Assembly: GCF_002074055.1 (NCBI RefSeq)
Contig: NZ_CP014619.1
Location: forward strand, 682,001-746,000
Direction: 5' to 3'
Source of the DNA: Frondihabitans sp. 762G35
GTDB lineage: Bacteria > Actinomycetota > Actinomycetes > Actinomycetales > Microbacteriaceae
DNA: 64,000 bases
Under the pieces are notes generated by a model. It did no database searches and was not told the origin of the DNA. It was given only the letters and a program-made list of their open reading frames with translations. This document shows, piece by piece, positions 23,165-32,039 of the stretch. Position 1 is the stretch's first letter, and every line of letters starts with the position of its first letter. The translations under genes were made by a program, and so were the position numbers.

Positions 23165-24838
23165 TCAGCGCACGAAACGCACCACGTCCACCTCGGTGAA
23201 GTGCCACCGCTCGTCGACGCGGAACCCGCGCTCCCGGAGCGCTGCCGCCACCGTGGCCGAGAACCCGCCGGAGTCGCGCGTCACCAGCCACACCACCGGG
23301 TGACCGTCGACGCGGTCGACCGCCCGGGCGAACGGGAGCCGTGTCTCCCAGAGCCGGCCGGTCGCAGCGGCGGGCTCGTCGAGCGTCACGTCCGTCATGC
23401 CGTCGAACGCCGCGGGGTAGGCGTAAGCGATGCTCCGGGTCGACCCGCCCGGGTGCCGCTGGATCCCGCCGTACACGATCGCATCCGACTGCCCCGCGGG
23501 CAGCTGCTCGGCGGCGCGCTCGCGGGCGACCAGCGCCGCGACGGCCTTCCACGACGAGGCGTCCTTCGCCTCCGGGAGTCGCTGCCACACGGCCGTCCCC
23601 GCGCTGAGCACGGCGATCACGGCGACCACGGCCACCATCGCTCGCCGGTCGCGGAGCCGGGCGACACCGGCGGCCATCAGCAGCCCCAGCGCCGGCGTCG
23701 AGAACGACAGGTAGCGGGCCGTGTAGAGCGGCGTGCCGAGCACCGACACCGCGACGAGCACGAGCGCGGGCAGCAGGAGCCACGGCAGAGCGACCCCCGC
23801 GACCCCCGGCACCCCGGCCCCGTCGCTCCTGCGCGCCTCGCTCCCGCGACCCCCGCGCCACCGCCGCCAGGCGACAGTCACCGCCACGATCACGAACGCC
23901 CAGCCGACGACCGCGAGCGGCGGATTCTCCGGGAACCACTGGGTCACGAGCAGCGACTGCACGACCCCGGAGTCGGGCTTCGGCAGCCACGACACCTGCG
24001 CCTGCTGGCTCCGGGCCAGGGCGACGAGGGGGACCAGCAGGATGCCCGCGGCGACGGCTGCCAGAAGCCAGCCGACCACGGCGCGACCCGGGCCCTTCCC
24101 GTCGCTGCGCCGCGACTCCTGCGGGCGCCGCCCCGACCGATGCGCCAGCGCCGCGAGCACCAGCGTGACCCCGTGCGCCACGACGACGAGGGCCGTGTAG
24201 ATGAAGAGCGTCGACGCGACCACGGCCACGGCGCCGTAAAGCAGCCACCAGCGCCAGGCGCCGATCCCGGTCCGGCCGTCCCGCTCCGCTTCGGAGCGCC
24301 GCACGGCGATCACGAAGACGAGAGTCAGCAGCGTGGCGAACGTGGCGGTCAGCGCGTAGGAGCGCGCCTCCGTGCCCATCCACGTGACGCGCGGCAGCAG
24401 GGTGAAGAGCAGCCCTGCGAGGAGGCCGGTGGTCCGCGGGGCGAGTGTGCGGGCGAGCACGGCCACGAGGGCGGCGGCCACTCCGACGGCCAGCGCGCTG
24501 GGAAGGCGGAGCGTGAAGGGGCTGTAGCCGACGACGGCGAGCCAGCCATGCATCAGCGCGTAGTAGAGCGCGTGCACGGCGTCGACGTGCTGGATCTCCG
24601 TCCAGAGCTCGGACCAGGAGCGCCGGGCGGAGACGATCGTCGCCGACTCGTCGTACCAGATCGACGGGACCCACGAGAAGGCGACCGCGATCGCGAACCC
24701 GACGACGCCCGCGAGCAGCGGGTCGCCCCACGGGCGCGCTCGGAGGTCGCGCAGGAGCCGCGGCCCGCGGGAGGACGCTCGGCCGTCGCGTAATAGGGTG
24801 GAGGGGTCGTCGGCACGCGGAGAACGGAGGTCGGTCAT
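23165..24838 (-). CDS. Polytopic membrane glycosyltransferase (GT39/ArnT-like)
   Basis: A 557-residue protein with about ten to twelve membrane helices. Near residue 40 it has VPSIWYDESATIVSARRSW, whose DE pair after helix one is the catalytic hallmark of GT-C (GT39-like) enzymes using polyprenyl-phosphate sugars. The C-terminal ~100 residues form an extracytoplasmic domain. It should glycosylate an envelope acceptor from the outer face. The ATG at 24838 overlaps the start codon of the divergent moeZ-like gene, and GGAGGA lies nine bases upstream. It marks the beginning of high-GC core DNA. Confidence 0.85.
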   Translation of the reverse strand: MTDLRSPRADDPSTLLRDGRASSRGPRLLRDLRARPWGDPLLAGVVGFAIAVAFSWVPSIWYDESATIVSARRSWSELWTEIQHVDAVHALYYALMHGWLAVVGYSPFTLRLPSALAVGVAAALVAVLARTLAPRTTGLLAGLLFTLLPRVTWMGTEARSYALTATFATLLTLVFVIAVRRSEAERDGRTGIGAWRWWLLYGAVAVVASTLFIYTALVVVAHGVTLVLAALAHRSGRRPQESRRSDGKGPGRAVVGWLLAAVAAGILLVPLVALARSQQAQVSWLPKPDSGVVQSLLVTQWFPENPPLAVVGWAFVIVAVTVAWRRWRGGRGSEARRSDGAGVPGVAGVALPWLLLPALVLVAVSVLGTPLYTARYLSFSTPALGLLMAAGVARLRDRRAMVAVVAVIAVLSAGTAVWQRLPEAKDASSWKAVAALVARERAAEQLPAGQSDAIVYGGIQRHPGGSTRSIAYAYPAAFDGMTDVTLDEPAAATGRLWETRLPFARAVDRVDGHPVVWLVTRDSGGFSATVAAALRERGFRVDERWHFTEVDVVRFVR

Positions 24839-26099
24839 GGGGACGCTTCCTCCTCTGGTGCGGCCGCTCCCGCAGAGCGCCGCGGGCCCTGATCCGGCCC
24901 GGTACTCGCGGTCGTCCCGTCTCGCCGGCATCGGCCTCGACGGGCAGTCGCGCCTGGCCGCCGCGAGGGTTCTCGTGGTCGGAGCCGGGGGGCTCGGCTG
25001 CCCCGCGATCCAGTATCTCGCGCAATCCGGCGTCGGCACCCTGGGAATCGTCGACGACGACGTCATCGACCTCAGCAATCTGCAGCGCCAGGTTCTCTAC
25101 CGGGCCGACCAGGTCGGTCATCCGAAGGCGCGAGCCGCCGCCGAGTGGGTCCGCGCGGCCAACGTCGACGTGACGGTCCGCGTCCATCCCGTCCGCCTCA
25201 CCGACGCCAACGCCGACCTCCTCGACGACTACGACCTGGTCGTCGACGGCAGCGACTCCTTCGACACCTGCTACGTCGTCGCCCACGCCGCCGCCGAGCG
25301 CGGGCTCCCCGTCGTCTGGGCGAGCGTCAACCGGTTCGACGGGCAGGTCGCCGTCTTCTGGGACGCCGCCCCCGAGGGTCGCGGCGTCGACTACCTCGAC
25401 CTGCACCCCGAGAAGCCGTCCGGCGGCTGGGACGAATCCTGCGCCGACGTCGGCGTGCTCGGCCCGCTCTGCGGCACGGTCGGCTCCGTCATGGCCTCCG
25501 AGGCGATCAAACTCCTCACCGGGGCCGGCGAACCCCTCCTCGGCCGCATCGTCACGATCGACGCCGCAGGAGGATCGTGGCGCGAGAGCAGGCTGGTCCG
25601 CTCCGCCGCCCGGCGCGAGGCCCGCGCCGACGACGTGGCCCGCATCCTGCGTGGCCGCCCGGCCCTCGCCCCCGACACGGTGCCTGCCGAGATCCCGACC
25701 GTCACCGCCGACGAGCTCGAGGCGCGCCTCGCGGCGCGTGACCGCGGCGACGACGCGTTCGTGCTGCTCGATGTGCGCGAGGCGACGGAGCACGCGGGAG
25801 GGGCCATCGAGGGGTCCGTCCTGGCCGCGGGGTTCGGGTCGACGGCGGCGGGGCATCCTGGGCTCGAGAGCGACGTGCCCGTGGTCGTCTACTGCGCGCG
25901 CGGGCCGCGGTCGGAGGAGGCTGCGCGGCTGCTTCGCGCCGAGGGGCACGAGGTGACGGTGCTGCGGCGCGGGATGCTCGGCTGGTCGCTGCGCGCGAGC
26001 GCGCTGGCGACCGGCGACGGAGTCACCCCCGCGGGGCGTGTGCCCCTGCCGCTCGGCGACATCGATCCCGCGGCGTTCCACCCCAACCGCACGGCGTAG
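24837..26099 (+). CDS. moeZ: ThiF/MoeB adenylyltransferase-rhodanese fusion (MoeZ type)
   Basis: A 420-residue two-domain enzyme. The ThiF/MoeB domain starts with VLVVGAGGLGCPAIQYLAQS (ATP loop), then DDDVIDLSNLQRQVLYR; the catalytic Cys lies in GPLCGTVGSVMASEAIKLL. The zinc CxxC pairs of E. coli MoeB are absent, as in actinobacterial MoeZ. The rhodanese domain (~310-410) has VVYCARGPRSEEAARLL with the sulfur-carrying Cys. It adenylates and thiolates the C-terminal GlyGly of MoaD (and possibly ThiS-like carriers). GGAGG is six bases before ATG 24837. Confidence 0.9.
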   Translation: MGTLPPLVRPLPQSAAGPDPARYSRSSRLAGIGLDGQSRLAAARVLVVGAGGLGCPAIQYLAQSGVGTLGIVDDDVIDLSNLQRQVLYRADQVGHPKARAAAEWVRAANVDVTVRVHPVRLTDANADLLDDYDLVVDGSDSFDTCYVVAHAAAERGLPVVWASVNRFDGQVAVFWDAAPEGRGVDYLDLHPEKPSGGWDESCADVGVLGPLCGTVGSVMASEAIKLLTGAGEPLLGRIVTIDAAGGSWRESRLVRSAARREARADDVARILRGRPALAPDTVPAEIPTVTADELEARLAARDRGDDAFVLLDVREATEHAGGAIEGSVLAAGFGSTAAGHPGLESDVPVVVYCARGPRSEEAARLLRAEGHEVTVLRRGMLGWSLRASALATGDGVTPAGRVPLPLGDIDPAAFHPNRTA

Positions 26100-26124
26100 C
26101 GCCGAGCGCGAAGGCGAAGCGCGC

Positions 26125-26394
26125 TCAGCCGCCGGCGAAGGGCGGCATCACGTCGACGACGGCGCCCGAGGGCACCACCTGCGCGAGGTCGCGCGTCGTC
26201 ACGCCGTCGACGAGGAACGAGCAGCGCTCCAGCGTCGCCCGGAAGTCGTCCGGGTCGACGCCCGCGGCCGGCTGCACCGTTTCGACGAGGTCGCCGAGCG
26301 TCGGCTCGGACTCGGCCACGCACTCGAGCTGGTCGGTCCCCGCGGCGGCGCGCGCGGCGGCGAAGAAGCGGAGGGTGACGGTGACGACTCCCAC
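26125..26394 (-). CDS. moaD: Molybdopterin synthase small subunit MoaD
   Basis: An 89-residue beta-grasp protein from GTG 26394, VTVTLRFFAAARAAAGTDQL at the start and VVDVMPPFAGG at the end. The C-terminal GlyGly is the site adenylated by the MoeB/MoeZ enzyme and converted to thiocarboxylate to deliver sulfur to precursor Z. It follows the moaA stop by two bases and is in the same transcript; the MoeZ-like gene converges from the other side. Confidence 0.93.
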   Translation of the reverse strand: MGVVTVTLRFFAAARAAAGTDQLECVAESEPTLGDLVETVQPAAGVDPDDFRATLERCSFLVDGVTTRDLAQVVPSGAVVDVMPPFAGG

Positions 26395-26396
26395 GC

Positions 26397-27485
26397 TCAG
26401 CCCCCGATGGCGCTCATGGAGCGGGCCGGCTGCACGAACGAGGGGTCGTCGAGGCCGTGGCCCGCGGGCTTCGCCCACATGGCATCGCGCCAGAGGTCGG
26501 CCAGCGCCTGATCGTCGGCTCCGGCGCGGAGGGTGTCGCGGAGGCCGGTCTCGGTGTGCGAGAAGAGACAGCTCCGGACGCTGCCCTCGGAGGTCAGCCG
26601 AACGCGGCGGCAGTCGGCGCAGAACGGCTCGGTGACCGAGGCGATGATCCCGACGGTGCCCTCGAGGCCGAGGTCGTCCCCGGCTCGGCCCCGGGCGACG
26701 AAGCGCTCGGCGGGAGCACCGTCGCGGGGCTCCTGCGCGCGCTCGAGCGTGAAGCGCTCGCCGACGAGGCGGTGGACGTCGGCGGCCGTGATCATGGAGT
26801 CGCGGCTCCAGGTGTGATCGGCATCGAGCGGCATCTGCTCGATGAAGCGCAGCTCGTGGCCGTTGCGGAGGGCCCAGGCGACGAGCTCGGGAGCCTCGTG
26901 GTCGTTGACGCCCGGCAGCAGCACGGCGTTGATCTTGATCGGCCCGAGGCCGGCGGCCGCCGCGGCGTCGACGCCCTTGAGCACCCGCTCGAGGAAGGGG
27001 CGGCGCGTCAGCTGCGCGAAGGTGGCGGCGTGCAGCGAGTCGAGCGACACGTTGACGCGGTCGAGCCCCGCTGCCCGGAGGGTCTCCGCGCGCTCGGCCA
27101 GACCGATGGCGTTGGTGGTGAGCGAGATCTCGGGCCGAGGCTCGAGGGCGGCGCACCGGGTGATGATGTCGACGAGGTCGGCGCGCAGGAGCGGCTCGCC
27201 GCCGGTGAACCGGACCTGGCGGACGCCGAGCTCGCGGACGGCGATCCCGACGAGCCGCACGATCTCGTCGGCGGAGAGGGCCTGATCGCGGGGGAGCGCC
27301 GGGAGGCCCTCGGCGGGCATGCAGTAGGTGCACCGGAGGTTGCAGCGGTCGGTCAGCGACACCCGGAGATCGGTGGCCTCGCGGTCGTACCGATCGATGA
27401 GGCCTCGGGCTCCGGCCGGTCGCGGGGGGAGACCCGCCGGGGTGCGCCCGGGGAGGACGGGGATTCCGAGGCTGACTGTCATCAT
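26397..27485 (-). CDS. moaA: GTP 3',8-cyclase MoaA
   Basis: A 362-residue radical-SAM enzyme catalysing the first step of molybdenum-cofactor synthesis (GTP to 3',8-cH2GTP with MoaC). The SAM cluster is CNLRCTYC near residue 48, followed by VRFTGGEPLLRADL. The second cluster motif is FCADCRRVRLTSEGSVRSCL, and the chain ends with the conserved GlyGly (SAIGG). Two adjacent ATGs occur (27485 and 27482); TAGTCT lies six bases before the second, suggesting leaderless initiation there. Confidence 0.95.
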   Translation of the reverse strand: MMTVSLGIPVLPGRTPAGLPPRPAGARGLIDRYDREATDLRVSLTDRCNLRCTYCMPAEGLPALPRDQALSADEIVRLVGIAVRELGVRQVRFTGGEPLLRADLVDIITRCAALEPRPEISLTTNAIGLAERAETLRAAGLDRVNVSLDSLHAATFAQLTRRPFLERVLKGVDAAAAAGLGPIKINAVLLPGVNDHEAPELVAWALRNGHELRFIEQMPLDADHTWSRDSMITAADVHRLVGERFTLERAQEPRDGAPAERFVARGRAGDDLGLEGTVGIIASVTEPFCADCRRVRLTSEGSVRSCLFSHTETGLRDTLRAGADDQALADLWRDAMWAKPAGHGLDDPSFVQPARSMSAIGG

Positions 27486-27618
27486 CCGAGACTAATTCAC
27501 CGGAGCCGGGAGAGCGCCCCATCGGGGTGCAACGACGATGCCCGAGGGCCGCGGCGCGGGTTGTCCGCCACGGTCCCCGGGCTCAGCGCTGATCCGGCGC
27601 GATGCGCGTCCGGCCGAG

Positions 27619-27670
27619 GGTGAGTCGGCGGCGTGCGCGAAGGGGCGTCGTAGGGGGACGCCCACTCACC
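27619..27670. terminator. Stable two-helix hairpin downstream of HTH-TOBE gene
   Basis: Outer arms GGTGAGT (27619-27625) and ACTCACC (27664-27670) enclose an inner stem GGGCGTC (27643-27649) with GACGCCC (27657-27663); the right-hand arms are contiguous. It lies about 65 bases after the regulator's stop and 115 or more before moaA. It is most simply a terminator without U-tract, though a structured RNA is possible. The rest of 27486-27733 shows nothing. Confidence 0.4.
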
Positions 27671-27733
27671 GTTCGGAGTCGTCTCTCGAGCGGATGGGTC
27701 CCGGTCGACCGCGAAGCTCCGGTCGGGCGGCGC

Positions 27734-28138
27734 TCAGGCGCGCGCGGGCGGGGTCTCGACGATGACGGTCGTCGCCTTGACGACGGCGATGGCGACGCTC
27801 CCGAGTTCGAGCCCGAGCTCGCGGACCGCCTCCGAGCTCATCAGCGACACGACGCGGAACGGCCCGCACTGGAGCTCCACCTGCGCCATGACGGTGTCCA
27901 TCGTGATCGCGGTGACGAGGCCCATGAAGCGGTTCCGGGCGGAGCGGCCGACCGTCGACGGGTCGTCGGGCAGGACGGACGTTCGCTTCGCGAGCTGCGC
28001 GAGCTCCAGTCCGTCGACGACGGTCCGCCCGGCCGGGTTCTTCTCGCTCGCGAGGGTGCCGTTGTCGATCCAGCGGCGCACCGTGTCGTCGCTCACGCCG
28101 AGGTAGCGCGCGGCGTCGGACACCCGGATCTTCGGCAT
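27734..28138 (-). CDS. HTH-TOBE molybdate-responsive regulator/molbindin
   Basis: A 134-residue protein. Residues 1-55 are an excisionase/MerR-type HTH (IRVSDAARYLGVSDDTVRRW). Residues ~68-130 are a TOBE/Mop domain (SARNRFMGLVTAITMDTVMA, QVELQCGPFRVVSLMSSEAV) that binds molybdate or tungstate oxyanions. The combination occurs in actinobacteria as a small Mo sensor or store. It sits inside the cofactor cluster and may control moaA-moaD or the molybdoenzyme. It follows the GT gene by nine bases. Confidence 0.88.
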   Translation of the reverse strand: MPKIRVSDAARYLGVSDDTVRRWIDNGTLASEKNPAGRTVVDGLELAQLAKRTSVLPDDPSTVGRSARNRFMGLVTAITMDTVMAQVELQCGPFRVVSLMSSEAVRELGLELGSVAIAVVKATTVIVETPPARA

Positions 28139-28147
28139 GGCGGGAGC

Positions 28148-29560
28148 CTACCGCCGGAGGGCGCCCCGGCGGGTGACGAGGTGCCACTCCTCGGTGGCTC
28201 GGCCGCGGATCCTGCCCCACCACCCGGGACCGGACCGCAGGATGCTCGCCACGACGATGATCGCGAGCGCCGCCCCGAGGGTGAACGGGCGCAGGGAGTC
28301 CGCGATCCAGAACTGCCGGGTCGACATCGCGAGCACGAGCGCCAGCCACTCGACCCGACCGGTGAACGCGATGAAGGGGACGAGCAGGAGGGCGTACCAG
28401 GGGTAGCGCGGGCTGAGGATCAGCAGCGCCGATCCGATCATGACGAGCTGGCCCAGCCACGGCGCCGCCGGGTCGGTCGTCCGCCACACGACGACGCCGA
28501 TCACGAGGAGCAGCAGCACCGCGACGGGGGCCGCGGCCCGGCCGGGCGCCACGAGCGACACGAGGGCGAAGCGGTTGCCGCTGCTGTAGCCCTCCTCGGA
28601 GAGGTAGCCCGGCAGATAGCCGAGCACCTGCACCCCCGTCGTCACGACGAACGGCACGTAGAGCGCCACGAAGGTGACGACGGACGCCACGACGACGCGC
28701 CAGGGCTTCTCGCGGAGGAGCGCAGGAGCCGCCAGCACCGGGATCAGCTTCGTCGCGATCGCCGCCCCCAGCGCGATCCCGCCCGTGAGGCGTCGGCCCG
28801 AGGCGACGAGGAGGGTCGCCGCGAGCGCGAGAGCCGCCCCGATGAGATCGATGTGCGAGTTGGTGATCGCCTCCGAGGCGACGAGCGGGCACCAGCCCCA
28901 GAGCGCCGCCCAGCGTGGATCGAGACCCCGGCGGCGGAGGGCGAGGAGGAGCGCGACGGTGGTGCCGAGGCTCACGAGGAGGCCCACGGCCTGGAAGGGC
29001 CAGTAGGTCGCTCCGACCGGGACCACGGCGCGGACCGCGGCGAAGTAGAGCTCGGCGGCGGCCGGGTAGATCGTGAAGACGCCCGGCCGGTTGATCGTCG
29101 TGCAGAGCGTGTCGGAGGTGCCGAGGTCGGTCGTCGTCATGACACGGGTGCCCCGGCAGACCTCCTCGCCCGCGGCGTCGGTCGAGGTCGCCGGGAAGAG
29201 CCAGTCGGGGCGCAGGTCGCGGAGAGCGGGGTCGTTCGGCCGATGCGCGTAGGGGGAGATCCCGGCGTTCTGGACGATGCCGTCCCAGGCGTAGCGGGCG
29301 GAGTCGGTGCTCGTGTTCGGCGGGCCCACGATGGCCGCGCCTCCCACGAGGGCCGACCCGACGAGGACCACCGCGGCCACGGACCGTGCGGGGACCCGGC
29401 GGAGCAGGACGAACGCCAGAACGAAGAGGGCCCAGCAGACGAGGGTCCAGACGCGGAACCCCGCGGGGTGGGAGGTCGAGAAGAAACCCAGCGTGGCGAC
29501 GCCCCAGCCGATGGTCGCGGCGAGGACCGCCGCGGCGAGGAGGCTGAGGAAGGTGCGCAC
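28148..29560 (-). CDS. GT87-like polytopic mannosyltransferase/membrane glycosyltransferase
   Basis: A 470-residue integral membrane protein with about twelve helices. After helix three, DSARYAWDGIVQNAGISPYA shows the GT-C catalytic-loop pattern seen in DUF2029/GT87 and in archaeal/actinobacterial alpha-mannosyltransferases. The first extracytoplasmic loop continues with DWLFPATSTDAAGEEVC. It likely uses polyprenyl-phosphomannose or a similar donor for lipoglycan or protein glycosylation. It is divergent from the cytochrome/molybdopterin gene and upstream of the Mo regulator. Confidence 0.82.
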   Translation of the reverse strand: MRTFLSLLAAAVLAATIGWGVATLGFFSTSHPAGFRVWTLVCWALFVLAFVLLRRVPARSVAAVVLVGSALVGGAAIVGPPNTSTDSARYAWDGIVQNAGISPYAHRPNDPALRDLRPDWLFPATSTDAAGEEVCRGTRVMTTTDLGTSDTLCTTINRPGVFTIYPAAAELYFAAVRAVVPVGATYWPFQAVGLLVSLGTTVALLLALRRRGLDPRWAALWGWCPLVASEAITNSHIDLIGAALALAATLLVASGRRLTGGIALGAAIATKLIPVLAAPALLREKPWRVVVASVVTFVALYVPFVVTTGVQVLGYLPGYLSEEGYSSGNRFALVSLVAPGRAAAPVAVLLLLVIGVVVWRTTDPAAPWLGQLVMIGSALLILSPRYPWYALLLVPFIAFTGRVEWLALVLAMSTRQFWIADSLRPFTLGAALAIIVVASILRSGPGWWGRIRGRATEEWHLVTRRGALRR

Positions 29561-29668
29561 GCTCCTACTCTGCCCGAACCCTCGGGGCGTCCGGTCCGAA
29601 CTCCTTACACATCGGTGACATCTCCTCCCCCCGGAGGCGGAAACCGCTCTCGGGAGGGAGGATCCGTG

Positions 29669-30967
29669 GTGAGATTCAGCATGCGAGAACTGCTCTACGG
29701 TCTTCGGCGCGGCGTGACGTCGCCGAACCGCAACGCGAGGACGGCCGTCGTGATCGGGCGACTCCTAGGCCTGGCCTTCGTCGTCTGCCTCGGCACGGGG
29801 CTCTACAGCCACTTCCTGCAGGAGCCGCTGGCCTGGATGCGGTTCCCGACCCGCCCCGTCGCGCTCTACCAGGTGACCCAGGGCGTCCACATCACCGCGG
29901 GCATCCTGTGCTTCCCGCTCCTCTTCGCGAAGCTCTACGCCGTCTACCCCCAGCTGTTCACCTTCCCGCCGATCAAGAGCGTGCCCGAGTTCTTCGAGCG
30001 CGCGTCCATCGCGATCTTCGTGGCCTCCTCGCTGGTGCAGATCTTCACGGGCCTGCTCAACACGTTCCAGTACTACCCGTGGCCGTTCCCGTTCAAGCAG
30101 GTGCACTACGCGCTCTCCTACGTCATCATCGGGTCGCTCATCGTCCACATCGGCGTGAAGCTGCCGATCATCGCCCGCTACTGGCGGAAGCGCGACAGCT
30201 ACGACGCCGAGGGCCGCTTCCTCGAGGGGGATGCGGCTCCTGCGGAGGCTCCGGCCGGCGACTCCGCCGATGCTCCCGCTCGTGTCCCGGTGACGGTCGA
30301 GAACGCCGCCCCCGCGCGCGGCGTCGTGGGCCGCATCGGCGCCTGGATCGACCGCACCCCCGAGGTCGACGTGAAGTCCTCCAGGCGCGGCTTCTTCGGC
30401 GCGATCGGCGTCACGGCCGCCGCCCTCCTCGTCCTCACGGGTGGGCAGTCGTTCCGCGCCCTCGACCCGGTCAACGCGTTCGCCCCGCGGAAGCGCGGCA
30501 TCGGCCCGAACGACCTGCCGATCAACCGGACGGCGAAGGCCGCGCAGGTGCTCGACACGGCCGTCGATCCGGCCTGGGCCCTGACCGTCTCGAACGGGTC
30601 CACGAAGCGCACCTTCACCCTCGCCGAGCTCGAGGCCCTGCCGCAGACGCAGGTCGACCTCCCGATCGCCTGCGTCGAGGGCTGGAGCCAGATGGCGACC
30701 TGGAAGGGCGTCCGCCTGGTCGACCTCGCCGACGCCGTCGGAGCGGGATCCGACTCGGCCCTTAAGATCACGAGCCTCGAGAAGCGCGGCGGCTACCGCG
30801 TGACCACGATGGGCTCGGAGTACGTCCGCGATCCTGCGACCCTCGTCGCTCTGCACCTCAACGGGGAGCGGCTCTCGATCGACCACGGATATCCGGCGCG
30901 GATGATCGCGCCCGGGCGCCCCGGCGTCCTGCAGACGAAGTGGCTCAGCACACTGGAGGTGATCTGA
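29669..30967 (+). CDS. Membrane cytochrome-like/sulfite-oxidase-type molybdopterin oxidoreductase
   Basis: A 432-residue fusion. The N-terminal ~180 residues hold four helices with His in positions typical of b-type haem binding (GVHITAGILCFP, QVHYALSYVIIGSLIVHIGV). Then comes a fifth helix preceded by KSSRRGFFGAIG, which looks like a Tat-type twin-arginine motif used internally. The C-terminal domain is SUOX-like, with LPIACVEGWSQMATWKGVRL supplying the Mo-ligating Cys and a downstream HGYPARMIAPGRPG. It should transfer electrons between an extracytoplasmic substrate and the quinone pool. I start at GTG 29669 behind GGGAGGGAGGA; ATG 29681 is the alternative. Confidence 0.85.
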   Translation: MRFSMRELLYGLRRGVTSPNRNARTAVVIGRLLGLAFVVCLGTGLYSHFLQEPLAWMRFPTRPVALYQVTQGVHITAGILCFPLLFAKLYAVYPQLFTFPPIKSVPEFFERASIAIFVASSLVQIFTGLLNTFQYYPWPFPFKQVHYALSYVIIGSLIVHIGVKLPIIARYWRKRDSYDAEGRFLEGDAAPAEAPAGDSADAPARVPVTVENAAPARGVVGRIGAWIDRTPEVDVKSSRRGFFGAIGVTAAALLVLTGGQSFRALDPVNAFAPRKRGIGPNDLPINRTAKAAQVLDTAVDPAWALTVSNGSTKRTFTLAELEALPQTQVDLPIACVEGWSQMATWKGVRLVDLADAVGAGSDSALKITSLEKRGGYRVTTMGSEYVRDPATLVALHLNGERLSIDHGYPARMIAPGRPGVLQTKWLSTLEVI

Positions 30968-31416
30968 TGCGCGCGACCCGCATCGTGTTCGTGACCGTCG
31001 GAGCCCTCGGCATCGTGTTCGGCGCCTGGGTGATGGTCGACACCGTCCGACCGAAGAGCATCTGGGGTCTCGCGACCTGGCTCATCGGCGCCGTCATCAT
31101 CCACGACGCGATCATCGCGCCCGCTGTCGTGGCGATCAGCATCGCCATGCGCCGGGTCGGACGGAGGATCCCGCCGGCCGTCATCGCGATCGTCCAGGGC
31201 GCCGTCGTCGTGGGCAGCGTCTTCACGCTGGTGGTCGTGCCGGAGATCATCCGGAAGGCCAAGGTCCCGAACAACGACACGGTCCTGCCATTCGACTACG
31301 CGTCGCGGCTCGTCGTGCTTTGGGCGGCGATCGTCGTGATCACCGCCCTCGTCGTGACGGTCTACCTGCGGCGGAGCAGCCGGCAGAAGGCGCGGCCGTC
31401 GACCCGCCAGGTCTGA
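30967..31416 (+). CDS. Four-helix membrane protein linked to molybdopterin oxidoreductase
   Basis: A 149-residue protein overlapping the stop of the oxidoreductase gene by one base. Four hydrophobic segments (about residues 5-25, 37-60, 68-90 and 108-132) are separated by short loops, and the C-terminus is basic. The tight coupling suggests it is a subunit or assembly partner of the cytochrome/molybdoenzyme. Its last 55 bases overlap the 3' end of the convergent methyltransferase gene. Confidence 0.7.
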   Translation: MRATRIVFVTVGALGIVFGAWVMVDTVRPKSIWGLATWLIGAVIIHDAIIAPAVVAISIAMRRVGRRIPPAVIAIVQGAVVVGSVFTLVVVPEIIRKAKVPNNDTVLPFDYASRLVVLWAAIVVITALVVTVYLRRSSRQKARPSTRQV

Positions 31417-32039
31417 TCGAGCGCGAAGCCCGCGGCCTCCGCGTGACGCACGAGGGCGACGCTGCCGACCTCGGCCCACGGGAACGCCTCGCTGGCGCGG
31501 CCATGGTCGTCGACCACGGTGGCCGAGAACGTGTCGTCGACGTCGTCGTCGGGCTGGACCTCGACGATGAGCGTGCCCCGGCGACCGAGGAGTTCGTGGC
31601 AGCGCAGGAGCAGCGCGAACGGGTCGCCGCCGATCCCGATGTTGCCGTCGAGGAGGAGCGCCGTGCCCCAGTGGCCCTCGCGCGGCAGGCGCTCGAAGAC
31701 GCTGTGCGCCAGAACGGGGAGTCCCGCCCGACGGGCGACCTTGACGGCGGCGCGGGAGACGTCCACACCGAGCGTGACGAAACCCTGCTCGACGGCGGCC
31801 TCGACCATCCGGCCCGGGCCGCAGCCGATGTCGAGCACGGGGCCCGATTCTCCGGCCAGAAGGGCGCGATCGACGTCGTCGGCCGCGGCCATCCAGCGAC
31901 CGAGGTCGTAGCGTCCGCGCTCCGCACCCTCGGCGTCGTCGCGGACCAGCGTGAGCCGGCCCTCGCGTCGGAGAGCGTGCGCGTAGGGTTCCGAGCCACC
32001 CGAGCCGAAGGTCGCGGCGCGATCGGCCGCGATGCTCAC
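31362..32039 (-). CDS. Class I SAM-dependent methyltransferase
   Basis: A 225-residue enzyme from GTG 32039. Motif I is VLDIGCGPGRMVEAAVEQGF, followed by the acidic residue in TLGVDVSRAAV; later motifs are ALLLDGNIGIGGDPFALL and GTLIVEVQPDDD. The substrate is not evident from sequence. It overlaps tail-to-tail with the membrane partner of the molybdoenzyme and is divergent from the two-component regulator, in a neighbourhood of sugar-handling genes, so a small-molecule or sugar methylation is plausible. Confidence 0.85.
   Translation of the reverse strand: MSIAADRAATFGSGGSEPYAHALRREGRLTLVRDDAEGAERGRYDLGRWMAAADDVDRALLAGESGPVLDIGCGPGRMVEAAVEQGFVTLGVDVSRAAVKVARRAGLPVLAHSVFERLPREGHWGTALLLDGNIGIGGDPFALLLRCHELLGRRGTLIVEVQPDDDVDDTFSATVVDDHGRASEAFPWAEVGSVALVRHAEAAGFALDQTWRVDGRAFCRLLRRR

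Noticed and set aside
23118-26081. A 987-codon open frame on the minus strand across the membrane glycosyltransferase and moeZ-like genes
   Set aside because: It is an antisense shadow of very GC-rich genes: the product is dominated by Arg, Gly and Ala without domains, and the real genes in other frames have full family motifs.
27486-27733. Moco riboswitch upstream of moaA
   Set aside because: Only a double hairpin is seen, without the multi-branch layout of the known motif, and a -10-like box sits directly before the moaA start, downstream of it.
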